This document shows positions 10,781 through 23,222 of a DNA stretch of 64,000 bases, in pieces. The first letter of the stretch is position 1; every line of letters starts with the position of its first letter. The notes beneath the pieces were generated by a model, which was given only the letters and a program-made list of their open reading frames with translations, was not told the origin of the DNA and did not search any database. The translations under genes were made by a program, and so were the position numbers. This stretch comes from Eudorina sp. 2006-703-Eu-15 (Eukaryota; Chlorophyta; Chlorophyceae; Chlamydomonadales; Volvocaceae), in NCBI GenBank assembly GCA_003117195.1, contig BDSI01000013.1, positions 186,001 to 250,000 on the forward strand. The letters run 5' to 3'.

Positions 10781-13700
10781 TCAGGCCTTGACGGCGTACG
10801 TATCCTCGAGGTACTTGACGATGGCGGACGACTCGAAGAGGTAGACGCCCTCGTTCGGGTCCTCCAGGTACGGCACCTGCACGGCGCGCGGCAAGCGGGA
10901 TGGACGAGACCGAGTTCGGTGGCCAAGCACATGCATCACTTTTTCCGGGTGGCGCACGTCCGAATTTTCAATCGCCTCGGTATTCAGGATATGAGTTCAG
11001 GGTATGGGTTTAGAAGTAAATGCCTCTCACTCTATTGTCTGTTTCTCAACCGACCCGTGTTTCCCACCCGACCCGCGTTTCCAATCGAACCCCACTGCCC
11101 CCCTCATTGTTCGGGTGCCCCCACCTGGAACACGCCCCGCTTGTCCAGCAGCTCCTGGCGCTTGGGGCTGCCACGTGGCACGGTGCGGTACAAGTACGGC
11201 AGCTCCAGCTCGCACAGCGTCTGCGGTGCCAACCAACGGCGCCAACCAACACCTCAGGCGCACGCATCAGGATAAGTGTGTGGCTGCGATGTGATGGTGG
11301 CAGCAGAAGAGACACGCGGCAGCATCGGGTGGCATACACCACAGCCCTTACGGTCAGTATCTTATCCCCCCTGCTCTTTGACTTCCGCCCCTAACACACC
11401 TCCCGCGCCAGCTTGACGAAGGGGCTCATCTCGTAGCCCCAGAATACCAGCGGTTCCGCGGGCTGGCGGGACTTCCGGTAGTAGTTGCCGCGGCCAGCCC
11501 TGGGGGGAATAGGGTTTTTGTAGCGGGGAACCCGCCCAAACCACTAGGGCGTGAGTGCGTAGACCTGAGCTGCGAGTGTGTGTGGGTTGGGGTGCAGGTG
11601 AACACACCGCAAGCTTCTTTTCGAGGCCAACCCACCCGCGCCTGTTCCCATCCCACTCAACATAGCCCCACCCCGCCCAATCGCGCACACCTCTGCCAAC
11701 GGTCCCAGCTTGTTTCTGGGTACCCCACTGACCCTCCTCCTTCCCCCTCTTCATTTAGGCCTCCGTCCTCCACCCCTCCAGAGGGCCTCTTCGCCGCCAG
11801 GCTCTACAACTCGTTAGATCATTCGCGTTTGCTGAAAGCGAAGCCCAGGGCTCAACCTGCCCCACCCCACCCCCTGCCCACCTGGGGGCGGCGCCCAGCG
11901 CGCAGGTGAGCGTCGTCAGCGTGCCCAGTCGGAGTGGCAGCGGCACCTCCGCGCCGTTGCCGTACTCCTGGGGGGGCAGCCAGCCAGCGCCGCACCGATC
12001 CAAGTGGGCGACACGGACAGCAAGCGGAACCCCCCGGGGCGGCGACCAGGAAAGCGTAACGGCAAAACACGATAAAACACAAAAAACTCCCAACCCAACA
12101 GGCGAGAGGAAGGGACGTCAGGACACGGTGTCATCGTTCAACTTGCAAGACGAGGTCTCGAGGTAAGCTACCCGCCGGAGGTGCGGACCGCCTGCTGCAC
12201 TGCGCGCCAATGAGCTGGCGTCGACTGAACCGCCACCGGCCGCCACTGCCAGGCACACCCACAGGCCCCTCAGAGCGCGCGAAGGCCTCCGCCTCCTCTC
12301 AGCATCCCCCCAGCGGCCCAAACCCGGCCCGCAGACGGTAACAACGCGGGGTTGCGCTGACCCTGCCCCTGGCCCCCGCTCCTCTCTGCTTCGCTGTCTG
12401 ATGCTTCCTGTCCGTCGTGTGTCGCCCTCCTTCCCCTTCCCACGGGGGGGAGCCAACCGCTGGCCCCCAATCGGGCCCACCTTGAACAGGTAGGCGATGA
12501 TGTCATCGCTCTCGTACATCTGCTTGCCCGTGTTGGGGTCCACCAGGAAGGGGAACTGCTTCTTGCCGCCCAGGGAAATCGCCTTTGGGGGGTTCAGGGC
12601 GAGGGCGTTGGGGCGGCACAATTCATCGCTGGCGGCGGGCGGCGGCTTGCGCGGGGCGGAGCGGGACGGGGTGTAGAAAATTGGTAGACAGCGGGGCGGG
12701 GTGGCCCATGGGGGCGGCTGCGGGGCGATGGCGACCCACACTCCGCAGTGAGAAATTGGACGAAAGGTCAACGCCGCGGGCCCTGCATAGCGGCGGCGAC
12801 GCGCACGATGCCCGCAGAGCGCGGCCCGCGCCCTGCAGCGACCCATGGTCTCTCATCCCACACGTCCCGACGTGTCGCCAACCGCCGCACCGACTTCGGC
12901 GGCCAGGCCCCGCCGTGGCTCGCTGTCCGACCGGCCACCCCCTCATGTAGCCCTTGCCACACCGCACCGCACCACGCGCCAGCGCCCGGGCCCTGGTCGC
13001 CCGGGGCCGTCGCCGCTGCCTGCCCACCCCCACCTTGGGCCGCCAGGTCGCTCCGTCCTTGGGGCAGGGGTACACCATGACGTCCAGGTCCAGGGTACAG
13101 ATGGCCTCACGGACCTGCAGCCGCCCGGCAGCAGCACCCGCACGGGGGTCAGGGGTCCGGGGTGGCACAGCCGGCGGGGGATCCCAAAGGAGGCGGGCGC
13201 GGGCGTCGCTCGCAGGAGCGGCGCAGCCGCGCAGCAGGAGAATGCGACGGGGGGTGTATCAGGGCAGAGGGGCCGTCGGTGGTCGTGGGGTAGGGGCGGG
13301 CAAGGAACAAGGGCCTGGCGCACAGATCTGGGTTTTCCCTGATGGACGGCGGGGTCGACAGACCCGTGGGTCACCTTTTTGCAGAAGGGGCAGCCCTCGA
13401 ACTCGTACAGCTCCAGGGGCTTGGCTGGCCTCTTCAGGCTCGCGACCTGCGGCGGCGGGACCGGCGATCCGGCGGCACCGGGCCACGGGAGGGCCCGTGG
13501 GGACACACCGTCAAGCCAACGGAGACATGAGGCACACAGCGGGGCGCCCGACGGGTAAGCCAACAACCCAGTGTGGTCCTCGACTTGCCCGACCAGCGCA
13601 GCGGCGGCCCGATCAGCACCTGGCGGAGGCGGTCCCGACTTGCACGTAGCAACATGCGCGAGCTTCTACATGACCCCGAAAACGCAACCCCGGCGGCTAC

Positions 13701-14789
13701 CACGCTGTTCACTGTGCTGCGGTTACTGCTGCTGCTGCTGCTATCCCACCGCTGCTATTCCGCCCCGCTGCACGCCCCGCCAACGACGCGCTCCGCCGCA
13801 TCTGGCGCTAAGGAACAGCACCGCGGCCGCGCGAGTCTCCTCGCCTTGCCCACGCCGTCCACCACCGCCCACTCACCTCCGACGTCTCCAGAACCTTCCG
13901 CCCCGCCACCCGGGTGATGGCGTACTTCCCGTCGTCCTCCGCCAGGGACACCTTGTACCCCAGCGCCAGGCCGCCGCTGCCCAGCCGCAGCAGCGCCGGG
14001 AGAGACGCGCTGGCCACCTGCGGTGGTGGGCCACAGCCGGCCGTGGGCCCCGGGCAGGGCGCGATGTGAGGTGAGGGAGGCAAGTGGCGACGACGGGTGG
14101 CTGGATCGGGGCCGGCAAATAAAGAACACAAAAAGGATAGGAGCCTCGTTGGTCTGGGACGAGCCCGCAAAGATTTGTTGCAGATCCGCACCCGGCATGA
14201 AATCCTAGATTACCCGGCCCCACACGGCATGGATCCGGTCATGGCCGAGCTCATGTCTTTCTTTGCTGAAGCAAATGCAGAGCCCCGCGGGGCCAGCTAG
14301 GGCTGTAGACCGTGGCGTCGGGCACGTCAACCGTCGCCGGCGTTTGTCCCTGGCGGCATGTCCTCATGACAGGGCGTAATGCGGCCCGTGGGCTTCGTGC
14401 CCAGGAGTCAGGGCGCCTACCGCTCCAAACTGCCCGTCAGCAACGGTGAAACGCTTGGGCTCCGGGCCCGCATTCCGTAGCTCCTTCTTGGCCGGCACGG
14501 GTGCCTGCACAACGGTGTCACCGCGTGCCTGATCAGATGGAATCCTTCCAAGAAATAAATTGCGACGGTACAGCGCAACAGCTTGTTCGGAGGAATACAC
14601 GTAGGAGGGCCAGCGTTCCGATGCGAGTTCCAACATCGGCGAGCAGCGAAGCATACTCACCTCGGATGACGACTTTGCTGACACAGATTCCTGAGTCGAA
14701 GCCTTCACCACGCAAGTTCGTCTACTCAGTGCGGGCTTATGGCAAGGCATAACACCCACAAACGCGCGCTGCTTTATCATGGTCCGCAT
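10781..14789 (-). CDS. Plastid-type protein with tandem GST-N/thioredoxin-like domains
   Basis: Exons in transcript order: 14789-14661, 14528-14421, 14017-13877, 13446-13375, 13114-13034, 12582-12481, 11967-11882, 11499-11400, 11220-11125, 10876-10781. Phases agree throughout, giving 336 residues. The N-terminus (MRTMIKQRAFVGVMPCHKPA...) looks like a plastid transit peptide. Domain 1 has LYEFEGCPFCKK (Cys about 145 and 148), the cis-Pro loop QFPFLVDPNTG and MYESDDIIAYL. Domain 2 has FWGYEMSPFVKLARE, RGSPKRQELLDKRGVFQ, VPYLEDPNEG and LFESSAIVKYLEDTYA. This order and length match the plant plastid family exemplified by Arabidopsis AT5G03880 (about 340 aa). Domain 2 has SPFV where a cysteine motif would sit, so it is probably not redox-active. 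Substrate unknown. The start was taken at the first ATG; an upstream in-frame TTG is less likely. Confidence 0.88.
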
Positions 14790-15109
14790 CGTTGCTCTGA
14801 GCACGCACAATAATGTCAACCTACAACTGTAAATAAATAACTGAGAACGCCGGGCTATAGTGTTTAGCGATATCGTCCACGGAATTTTGGAATCAGTAGC
14901 TGTCGTAACCCTGCTGCCAAATGCCGCAATGCTGCAAGCAAGCCTGGTGTAATGCCTGCTACTTTAATCTGCTGAACTGATTAAAAACTGCAAAATTGCT
15001 TATGTTAAGCAGAGTCACAATTTTCAGTTTTACGGGTTTCACATGGTGGTGCACGGGCAGGTCCTTCGCGAGCTGAGACATGCCATTTTGACCTGTCTCA
15101 AGTAAAAGT
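14790..15109. promoter_or_regulatory. Divergent intergenic spacer / shared promoter region
   Basis: This 320 bp lies between the start codons of the minus-strand tandem GST-N gene and the plus-strand augmin gene, so both 5' ends must be controlled from here or from shared elements. It is more AT-rich than its flanks (for example 14960-15030). No defined TATA box or known motif can be assigned with confidence. Confidence 0.55.
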
Positions 15110-18100
15110 ATGTCAACACAACAGGAACAGCTAGGTCGCCTGCAGGCTGTTCTGGCACAGCTTTCGGCTCCCATCACCACCAACGCAATCCTTTATCCTG
15201 GGGCAGAGCGGTACTCAATCATCACGTTTCTGCTTCAAAAGTAAGCACAAAGTCGTTACACGCTCGTGGAGTACCGCCCCTAGCGGCCCTCACGAAACCC
15301 CACTTGCCGCCTTCCTAGGCTGCTGACTCCGGAGCTCGTTGCCAGTCTTGAACAGCGCATCCCAGATGCAGACCTGCCTGGAGGACTTTCGGCCGAGGAG
15401 GCGCAAGCACACCGTAAGTGGGGGGGACTGCGGTGGCGCCGCGCGAGGTGCGAGGTATGCGGAGTGATGTAGAGAACAGCGCCGAGAATCGCGCCGCCGC
15501 CTCAAGGGGGCTCCACCAATGCCCCTCAACGCTGTAACCGCTCTGCGGACCAGAATCACCCCTATCCATGTCTACACTCCCAAGTCTCTAAAAACATATT
15601 TACCCAGTAGTTCTCGCGTTGCAGTTAGGACTGGTCTGCGACCTTAGAACCACCCCACGGCGGCCGATTCCCGCCCAACTCTTGCGTCATCAAGCCGCGC
15701 TGGCGCTATGGCAGCTGCAGCCAGCAAGCCACAACCCAGGTTACCCCACGCCCGCCCACCCGCGATTCCCGCGCCACCTTGCTTTGGCGCTGCCAGGCCT
15801 CGCCCGGATGCTCCAATGCATCGACATCCAAGCCAAGGTAGACCACGTGCGAGTAAGTGGCAGCGGCGGCCCGCGCCCACACCCACAATCAGCCGGGGGC
15901 CCGGCACCAGCGCCGTGCGCTGAGGCACATGCGACATGCCGTCACTGCGCCGCAGGGTTTAGGGGGCCACGTGTTGTTGGGTTGTTGGGTTGGGACACCT
16001 CCCCACACGCCCGTTCCACATGCGCTGCTCGCACCACGCGGTGCGGCACCCCGCCTGCTTTCTGCCGCCTGATGACAACCCGCGTCCGCACGGCCTCTTC
16101 CACCCAGGGCTGTACCTCCCTGGAGGACTCCATGCGCCTCCTCTCCCACCTTGCCAACCTAGCCCTCGCGTACCAGCAGTGCTGCCGTGAAGCAGCGGCG
16201 GCGGCAGCGTCTAAAGGCCGCGCGATGAGCCCCGGCCCCGCCGGCACGAGCTCCAACCCCTCGCAGCGCACCCCCAGCCGCGGCGGCGCCGGCAGCGGCA
16301 GCGGCGGGCAGCAGGACGGCGGCGGCGGCGCCTCCACGGGCCCTGGCGGCCGGCCCCTGCTGAGCTTGCAGTCCCTGGAGGGGGAGCTGCGATTGATGGA
16401 CGGGCTGGCGGAGCGGCTGCCGCAGCTGCTGGAGCACGGGGGCGGCGGCAACTGGTTTCCGGGGGACATGATGGCGGCGTTGCAAACGTACATGTGAGCT
16501 GGCAGGGGGATGGGGGGTGGGAAAGGGGGAGGGAAAAGGGAAAGGGGGGAGTGTTAAGGCGCGCGACTGACTGACATTAACGGGCGTCGGCGTCGGCGCC
16601 TGCCCGAAGATCCGCGGGGTCCATCTGTGACGGGTTTCATTCAAAGGAGGCGCTGCAGCGCTTTCGGGGGGAGGGGGATGCGCGGCGCTCTGGCTGTGGA
16701 GGCGGTGGTGGCGCTCGAGTGGTGGTGTGCGCGCACCCCGCCCGCGGCCGGTTCCTTTGATGCTCTGATGGTCAGAATCAAAAGGCAGTCTGACAGGTCG
16801 GCAGCATGGAGGTCTCCCCCACACAGGCACGCCGGTCGGTGGCGGTGACCCTGGGGCTATGCGCTGGCCCTTTTACACGCTGACGGGCCCATCCTTTCCC
16901 AGAGGCCTCGTGCAGGATGCATCATTGCCATGGTTCAATGGAGCATGTTACATCAGACCCTGCGGGCCACCATGATTGTTTTCACTCCCTGAGCCGCCCA
17001 ACCCGGCACATCCCGATCAAAGCCGGCCCATCATGGCACAGCCCGGCCCATCCCGACCAATTTCCGCGGGCGGGAGGGGGGGACTCGCAGGCAAAGCATG
17101 GGCCAGATGCAGGAGCTGGTGAGCTCCCTGGAGCAGAGGGCGCAGAAGCTGCGGTCTGAGCTGCCGGCCCTGCGTGCGGAGGAGTCGCGGCTAGCGGCCG
17201 AGGTGAGCAAATGAGGGTGGGAGGTGAGAAACAACAGCTCGGCGAGAAAGTGGGGAGGATGGGAAGAAGGCGGGGGGCGGGGAAGCCTTGTGAGCTGCGA
17301 GGGGCGCGTCGGCGGCTGCGGGATGGGCTGCTGAAGGGCGGTCTGAGGGTCGGGAGGGGTTTCGGAGCGGATGCCGGTCGGGAAGGCAGTGCCGCAGCTT
17401 CATGTGGGTGCTGGGCACGGCGCTACATGGGCAAGCCCGCAGAAGGCTTCCCTGCCTGCACCGCTGGCCCTCCGCGCCCCCCGCAGGTGACGGTGGCGGA
17501 CGAGGCGGAGTGGCAGCAGCACGCCGAGGACACGCGCAAGGAGCTGGCGAACCTGCTGGAGTCCTCCAGGGCCTTCTATCACACCTTCCAGGTGCGTGCA
17601 CCCTAGGCAGCTGCTGCTCCTGCTGCTGCTGCTATGTTAGGGCTGCCCGCGGGTCATCTGACGAGACAGGGGAAGCAGGAGCGCGGGCTGCCGCCAGGAA
17701 TGACCCCGGTGACGTCACAGCAGCGGAGCCTCCCGTCGACCTCGACCTCCAGCAGCAGGGCTGCACGTGGCCTCGCACGCAGTGGCCGTGCCCAGTAAAG
17801 CCCCTGGACGCCCCTGGAAGACGCGGGCGCCGCAATCCGGGATCCAGATTGAGGCCCAGGCCGATGATCGTCGCCTCGCCCTGGAAGTGCTGGGAACGGG
17901 ACGACGCGATCGACGGCACAACAGAACAGACCCACAAACCCTGAGGGAAAGCCGGGCGGGCCGCGGTCCTTCCACCCCACCCTACCTCGCCCCTGTAAAC
18001 TCACACCTCATCCTCCCCTTTGTTCCGATCCATGCTCGCCCTGGGTTGAGCCCGCACCCATGCCGTCCGCTCGCGGACATGCCCCCCGTCCGCCCTTCCC

Positions 18101-19056
18101 CACGCGGGTGCTGACCCGCAGACAGGCCTGCGTGTCTGGTGCGCCGCCAGCCGGGCCGCCGACACGTGCGGCCTGGGCCCTATGGCCACTGATTTGCTGC
18201 AGCGGTACGACACGCTGCGGCGCCTGGGGGCGAACCTGGCGCGCATCCGCCAAGCATACACCAACATCACTTGCTGCGCTCCGCCCCTCACGGTGCGCTC
18301 AGGAAGCGAGGGAAGGAGGGAGGAGGGGAGGACGGAGGAGGGAAAGGAAGGAGGGAGGAGGGGAGGACGGAGGAGGGAAAGGAAGGTGGGAGGAGGGGAA
18401 GAAGGGCGGAGGGAGGGAGACAGGGAAAGTGAGAGGAAGGGCGGGAAAGGGGTAGCTGGTGTGCGTGAATGGAGGATAGCGGGGCCGGGATGTGTGTCCG
18501 GGCTTACGGTTCTGATTTGGCTGTTGGCGGGGGTTTGAGTGGGGAGAGGGAGCCTGCCGTCGGTCGTGACCTGCTGTCGCCGCTGCGCTCGACCGAGACC
18601 GCGAGCGCATCTTGGGGGTCCCATGTTGGGTCCCATGTTCAGATGGTGGCAAGCTAGCCGTCTCCACTGCCTCGCGATGCGTTGCGCGGTGATTACTGTC
18701 CGCCGGCAACCGTTCCAAGTGCGCGGAACCCAACCAAATAAATCAATCTATCGCCCGTTCCCCCTGCCCATTCGATAAGCCTGCCACGCGCACGTCCGAC
18801 GATGAGCGCGGGCTTGACCCGCCGCCCCTCGCCGCGTCCCTTTCTGTCGCTGCAGCTGCTGGAGCAGCACACGCTGTCCCAGCTGGTCCGCGCGGGCCAG
18901 GGGGCGGTGGAGCAGCTGCAGGACCGCATCGCGGTGGAGCAGCGCGTGTTGGCCGAGACGGAGATGACCTGTGCCGCGGCGCAGGCGCGCCTGAGCGGCA
19001 CGCTGCAGCAGCTGGCGCAGGAGACCACCAACCGGGCGGCCCATGGGTCTTGCTGA
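15110..19056 (+). CDS. AUG7: Augmin complex subunit 7 homologue (AUG7/HAUS7)
   Basis: Exons: 15110-15240, 15319-15413, 15611-15837, 16108-16493, 17091-17202, 17487-17591, 18122-18292, 18856-19056; phases match, 475 residues. The N-terminus carries a plant AUG7-like signature: short helix, then NAILYPGAERYSIITFLLQK followed by LLTPELV. Near the C-terminus GLGPMATDLLQRYDTLRRLG and ANLARIRQAYTNI match the conserved end of plant AUG7. Between them are helical, coiled-coil-prone segments (SSLEQRAQKLRSELPALRAE; EDTRKELANLLESSRAFYHT) and a Gly/Ser/Pro-rich insert around 16210-16350. Augmin recruits gamma-tubulin to existing microtubules for branching nucleation in the spindle. It is longer than the plant protein (about 330 aa) because of the insert and a last-exon extension. 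Exon 3's acceptor (CAGTAG) and the choice of final exon are the least certain. Confidence 0.75.
18311..18400 (+). repeat. 35-bp purine-only tandem repeat in an AUG7 intron
   Basis: About two and a half copies of a G/A-rich unit begin at 18311, 18346 and 18381 within the intron 18293-18855. The strand is almost pure purine apart from occasional C and T, a composition that can form triplex structures. No coding role. Confidence 0.7.
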
Positions 19057-19888
19057 TGGCCTGGGCGGGAGGGGCAGGGGGAAAGGGGGGTACTGGGTGG
19101 GGGGTGCGGTTTGGCGGGAACGGCCATGAACGAGGTGCATGGAATAGCATATGCCGCTGCAGAGGGTTGCGCTGTGTGGTCGGTGTATTCGGGAGTTACT
19201 GGGACTCTCGTGTGCTTGAGGGAAGTCGCATGTGTGTGTCCAGGGAATAACCTGCCCGATTCGCCCGCGGGCGTGTGTGCGAGTTATTACATATCAACAA
19301 AAAGGGAAGCGGGGCGTTTTGAGGCCGCTGTCTCCCCCGTTCTCGGTCAGAGGCCTCGTGCGCTCCTCGTTCTGAACAAGCGCGGACCGGCGACAGCTGT
19401 GGCCCACATGGAGACAGGGCAGAAGAAGCCCAGACTGCGCCTCGCGGCCCGCTGCTCCGCCTCCTTAGCCTCCTCAACTCCTTGCAGCACGGGGCCGCGT
19501 CTCCGTCGGTGCGGGGAAGCCTGTGCTCATCCCGAGTCCCAGCCCGGGCTGCGCTGTACAGCAGGCAGGCCGCGGCAGGCGCACGCGTGCGGCGCGTCGC
19601 CCAGACTGCGTCCGGCATTGCCGGGCCCTGGAGGGATGTGGGTCCGTAGGTGGCGCTCAGGCGGCATTCTCTCTAGTGCGGTCGCGTGCTTTGCATCACT
19701 TCGTGACGCCAAGATGTGGGCCGATGACGGCCGATGTGCCCAAGTTTGGGGTCGCCGTGCCCCCGTGTGTTTGTGACACGGGACCCGGTGGGTCCCCTGT
19801 CAACATGTCGGGAGGGCGGTGGCCGCGCGTCGCCCAGCTGCAGCACAGCACTGACCGAAATGTACACCAGGAATATCGAGTATGCATG

Positions 19889-19893
19889 TGTAA
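19889..19893 (+). terminator. Putative polyadenylation signal TGTAA (augmin gene)
   Basis: TGTAA is the usual poly(A) motif in chlamydomonadalean algae. This is the first on the plus strand that I find downstream of the augmin stop codon, implying a 3' UTR of about 0.85 kb. Confidence 0.5.
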
Positions 19894-19943
19894 GGTTAAA
19901 CATGTGAATGCATAGCACGTTGGCCACTCGGTTCCGCATGCAG

Positions 19944-20066
19944 TACGTCTTCCAGCCCGTCCTGGCGCAGCTCGCCGAGGAGCAGGAAGGACTCCTCCGG
20001 GCCGCAGCCGGCGCGGGTGCAGCAAGAGACGGTCGGGCGGGGCGGCCGCATGACGACGACCGTTGA
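19944..20066 (+). other. Orphan exon-like segment (possible alternative last exon)
   Basis: After a clean acceptor (TTCCGCATGCAG) an open frame encodes YVFQPVLAQLAEEQEGLLRA, then AAGAGAARDGRAGRPHDDDR and TGA. The first half would form an amphipathic helix like those of the augmin protein. I find no good phase-compatible donor in the preceding exon, and a TGTAA lies upstream, so assignment is open. Its stop codon falls in the first bases of the repeat at 20059. Confidence 0.3.
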
Positions 20067-20112
20067 TCCCTGTTTGAGGTCCGCTGTAAGCCTCGAACGT
20101 TCATTCATTCAT
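20059..20112 (+). repeat. TGTAA/ATTC dispersed repeat, copy A
   Basis: ACCGTTGATCCCTGTTTGAG, then GTCCGCTGTAAG and a tail of TTCATTCATTCAT. It matches copies at 28482-28526 (minus), 45592-45646 and 61885-61935. It carries the TGTAA motif about 10 nt before the ATTC-type tail. Confidence 0.75.
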
Positions 20113-23100
20113 GACGAGCCGCGCCCTCTTCAGTACAACACCCACCGTCCTGCCGTTGAGTTTGCGTGGATGCAATTATGGCGGGCCCCAGCAACTGCGG
20201 CGGCGTATCGGGACTTGGGAATCTCGACCCGGCCGGAGCGGAGCGTGCCCAGACGCACTGTTCCGACGCACGCGCACGACTGAGTTCCGGGCCGTCCGCG
20301 GGACGCGCCGGGCTGAGGTCCTGGGTACCGCATCTACCGGCGATCCCTTCAAGGGGGCCCGCTATCGCACTTTTTCCATCCAACAGGATGTAGTCGGCGT
20401 GGCTGTGTGGTCTTGCCGACGGGGCGGTTTGCAACGCCCGGTGCCCACATCGCGGGCTGCCCGCAATAGAAGGGTGCAGGGCTTCGATGTGCGTAGCCGG
20501 GGCGGCGCCCACGGTGTTTCGGTGCAACATGGGTGCTGTCATCTCTATCGGCCACCAGTGCATACTACAACGGGTTGGTGTTGGGGGGCCAATACGCTTT
20601 GGGGCTGGGAGCTGGACCGGGGTCGCCGGGATCGGAGTGCCGGCCATGGCCTCGCCTGGATCAACTCTGCTGTAACGCATCACGGCAGTAGTGAGCAATA
20701 ATGCCGCTCGTCGGGCGCGCAGCCCACTGCAGCTTAGCATGGGCGGCCTTCGTGGTCCCCAGCATCGGCGCACCTGAAGGGAGCGATGACATCATTTGGC
20801 CGTCGGGGAGTGAAGGGGGCATTGCAGGCCTCCAGCGGATGCTAGCCCCGGCACCCAGTGCTTTGCCCTGTCGATCACGTGACATTCATACGTTCGTACG
20901 TCCGTACGTATGTCCGTGTGTGTGCTGCCTGGTGACGCCTGGTGCCACCGTGTGGTCCGCTGCCGCAGCCGTCCGCTTTGAGGTCGTCGGTGTCATGTGT
21001 TGCGCCCAGCGAAACAAAACACACGTGCGTATCATCCCAAATAGCGGGGGGTTCCTGTGCATTGGTTCTGATCGTTAAGCCGTCGTGCAGCAGCGCATGG
21101 CTACTGCTGCATGCGGCCTGACTCAGTGGTCGGTTTGCTGTCGGTCGCGGCCGCGGAGGCGGCGGTGACCATCATGCACGGCCGCGCACTACAGAAGGGC
21201 GAAGGGCGAAGCCCGTGGTACTTTCTTCTTAATGGACGGTCAATGACCCTCGGTCACAGGGAAGAGAGGTGGACAAGCACGACCAGAAGGGGAAGACCAA
21301 CAGCGCCAGCTACCATGGCAGCCGCCGCCAGCTACTGAGGACTGCTCGCTCCTCGGAGCAGCTTCCCAGGCGATCGGTCCGTATCGATCAGCGCGGCAAC
21401 GTCTTGGCTGCTCTTGCCTCAACGCACAAGGCATGTGGTGACTTGAATGGTGCACGTGACCGCGGATGGGCCCACACCACGGTCTTTGGTACGCAAGCCG
21501 CACTCTGTAGACGACGACGCTGCAGAGGACGAAGGACTGGGACCCACGCAGCGAATGCCAGGCAGCCCCAACGAGCCGAAACGCACAGTGAGGCAGGACA
21601 AAGGGGCTAGGGCTATCGCGTGGAGGCTCGTGGCCGGGCAAGGGCGACCTCGGTGCGTTGTGTTCGGGGGCCCAATCCATGAATGTGCTGGAAAGCGTGG
21701 ATCGCTGGGAAAGCGTGCTCTGCGGCGCTCTGCCTCGACCGTGCGCGTGAAAGGGCTGGAGAAGGATGCGCAGGGCACCGACGTTGCTGGCTGGCTGGGT
21801 CCGCCGGTGCCGCCGCACGCCTCTCGAGGCAGTCGGGAGGTGAGGGGGGGTCAACTCTTCGGGGCGCTTGGGGCAGCTGCGGGGCGGCACAAGAGCAGTC
21901 TGACAACAACGGGGTGCATCGATGTACGCCTTTTCCCCAATCCACATCTCTCGCCGCGAAGGGTAGGAACCGGTTGATTATGGAAGCGCCGCTTGCAGGA
22001 TTGCTCTGGCTGACGCCGAAAGGTAGCTAGTTAGCGCTAGGAAGCTATTGAGATACTGCTCGCAAGCTTGCATGCGAGAGCTAGCTTGCGCTGTCGGTAG
22101 CTATGATTAGGGAAGCGAGGAGATTGTGCGACCAAGACACCCTCCTGGTGTCGACACACCGTGCCGTCTGTCCCGGGCCATTGCATGCCATTGCTATTCC
22201 GTATGCAATCGAAGGCATGCAAATCCCAACAGCGCAAGATGAACCCTTGCAGCATTCTGGTTGCCCCGAGCAGGTATCTCCAGCAAGCCATGGAAGGGGC
22301 CCTCGCCACGGACAAACAGCGAGAGAATCAGGCGACTTCAAATGCATGCTTAACCGATAATGATGACGCAATTTCATTGCATTCCAGGTTCCCCAGTTTT
22401 CAGGCAGGTGGGCTGCGGGAGTTGCCAGCGCCCCGCTTCCCAATCCTTTGACCTGTGACCATACACGACACAAGCACGCGCTGAATCCAACGTCCCGATG
22501 ACACGGTTGTCACCGTCCACGTGCTTCGCTGGCATTTTCCTTCTGCCCGTCGGCAGTCAGTAAGCCAATCTACCAACACCTCCGACAGCCGTTTGTGCCA
22601 GACAGGTCAAGGAAGGCATTCGTCTGATACCTATGGCTTACTGTATCGCTGTATCAATGCCAGTCCGCAAAGATATCTATATTGAGTGTCAATGACGGTT
22701 TACAACACTCGATCATGTCGGAACTTGCGGCAAGCGTCGAGCTTTGTTGCGATGGGCAGGTAACGATTCAAATGATCAGGAGTTCCAAGAAATATCTGGC
22801 ACGTCAGCCTGCTATTCCTCACCCAGTGGCGCAAACAGCTGAATTTCGGCCGTTTGGTAGTGCATCAAACAAAAACAGGATATATGTGATTACTTTAAGT
22901 ACAAAGAACAGGATAGATTTGAAGCTGCAACAGCCGGCAAATTTGAATGCAGAGGGGGAGGGGGAACGGGGAATCGCCCAGCCGCTCCAGGGCGCACCTC
23001 AGGGCTCAAATCCGGCTGGCCCCGCAATACAAAAGCCGCGCCAACCAAAGTTTCGTGCAATTTACCATTACTGACTTGATTGACTTTGGCGCCCGATCTA

Positions 23101-23222
23101 CAAACTCTTTGCTTGCCTCTACGCGCGCCCATTTCCGAGACGCAAGGCTTGAGTCCTCAGTCCCATACACGCTTGACCTCAAGCGATACACTCTATTTGT
23201 AAGTCGTTTGTAACTCGCAATA

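Larger units (their letters stand above)
19057..23222. other. Long intergenic region
   Basis: No complete gene is supported. It contains a TGTAA signal at 19889-19893 for the augmin transcript, an orphan exon-like segment at 19944-20066, a TGTAA/ATTC repeat at 20059-20112 and a palindrome-rich patch near 22050-22080 (GCTCGCAAGCTTGCATGCGAG). From about 22500 it grades into more AT-rich sequence that should hold the HMG-box gene promoter. Open frames here lack splice-consistent continuity or recognisable protein character. Confidence 0.45.

Noticed and set aside
14531..14660. Reading the first two exons of the tandem GST-N gene as one continuous exon
   Set aside because: The frame is open, but the stretch is AT-richer, begins GTGAGT and ends GATCAG, and breaks a normal transit-peptide-to-domain transition; treated as an intron, with retention possible.
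20105..20773. Overlapping open frames of 180-220 codons on both strands
   Set aside because: No splice-consistent extension, no domain-like sequence, and both strands open together as expected in GC-rich DNA.
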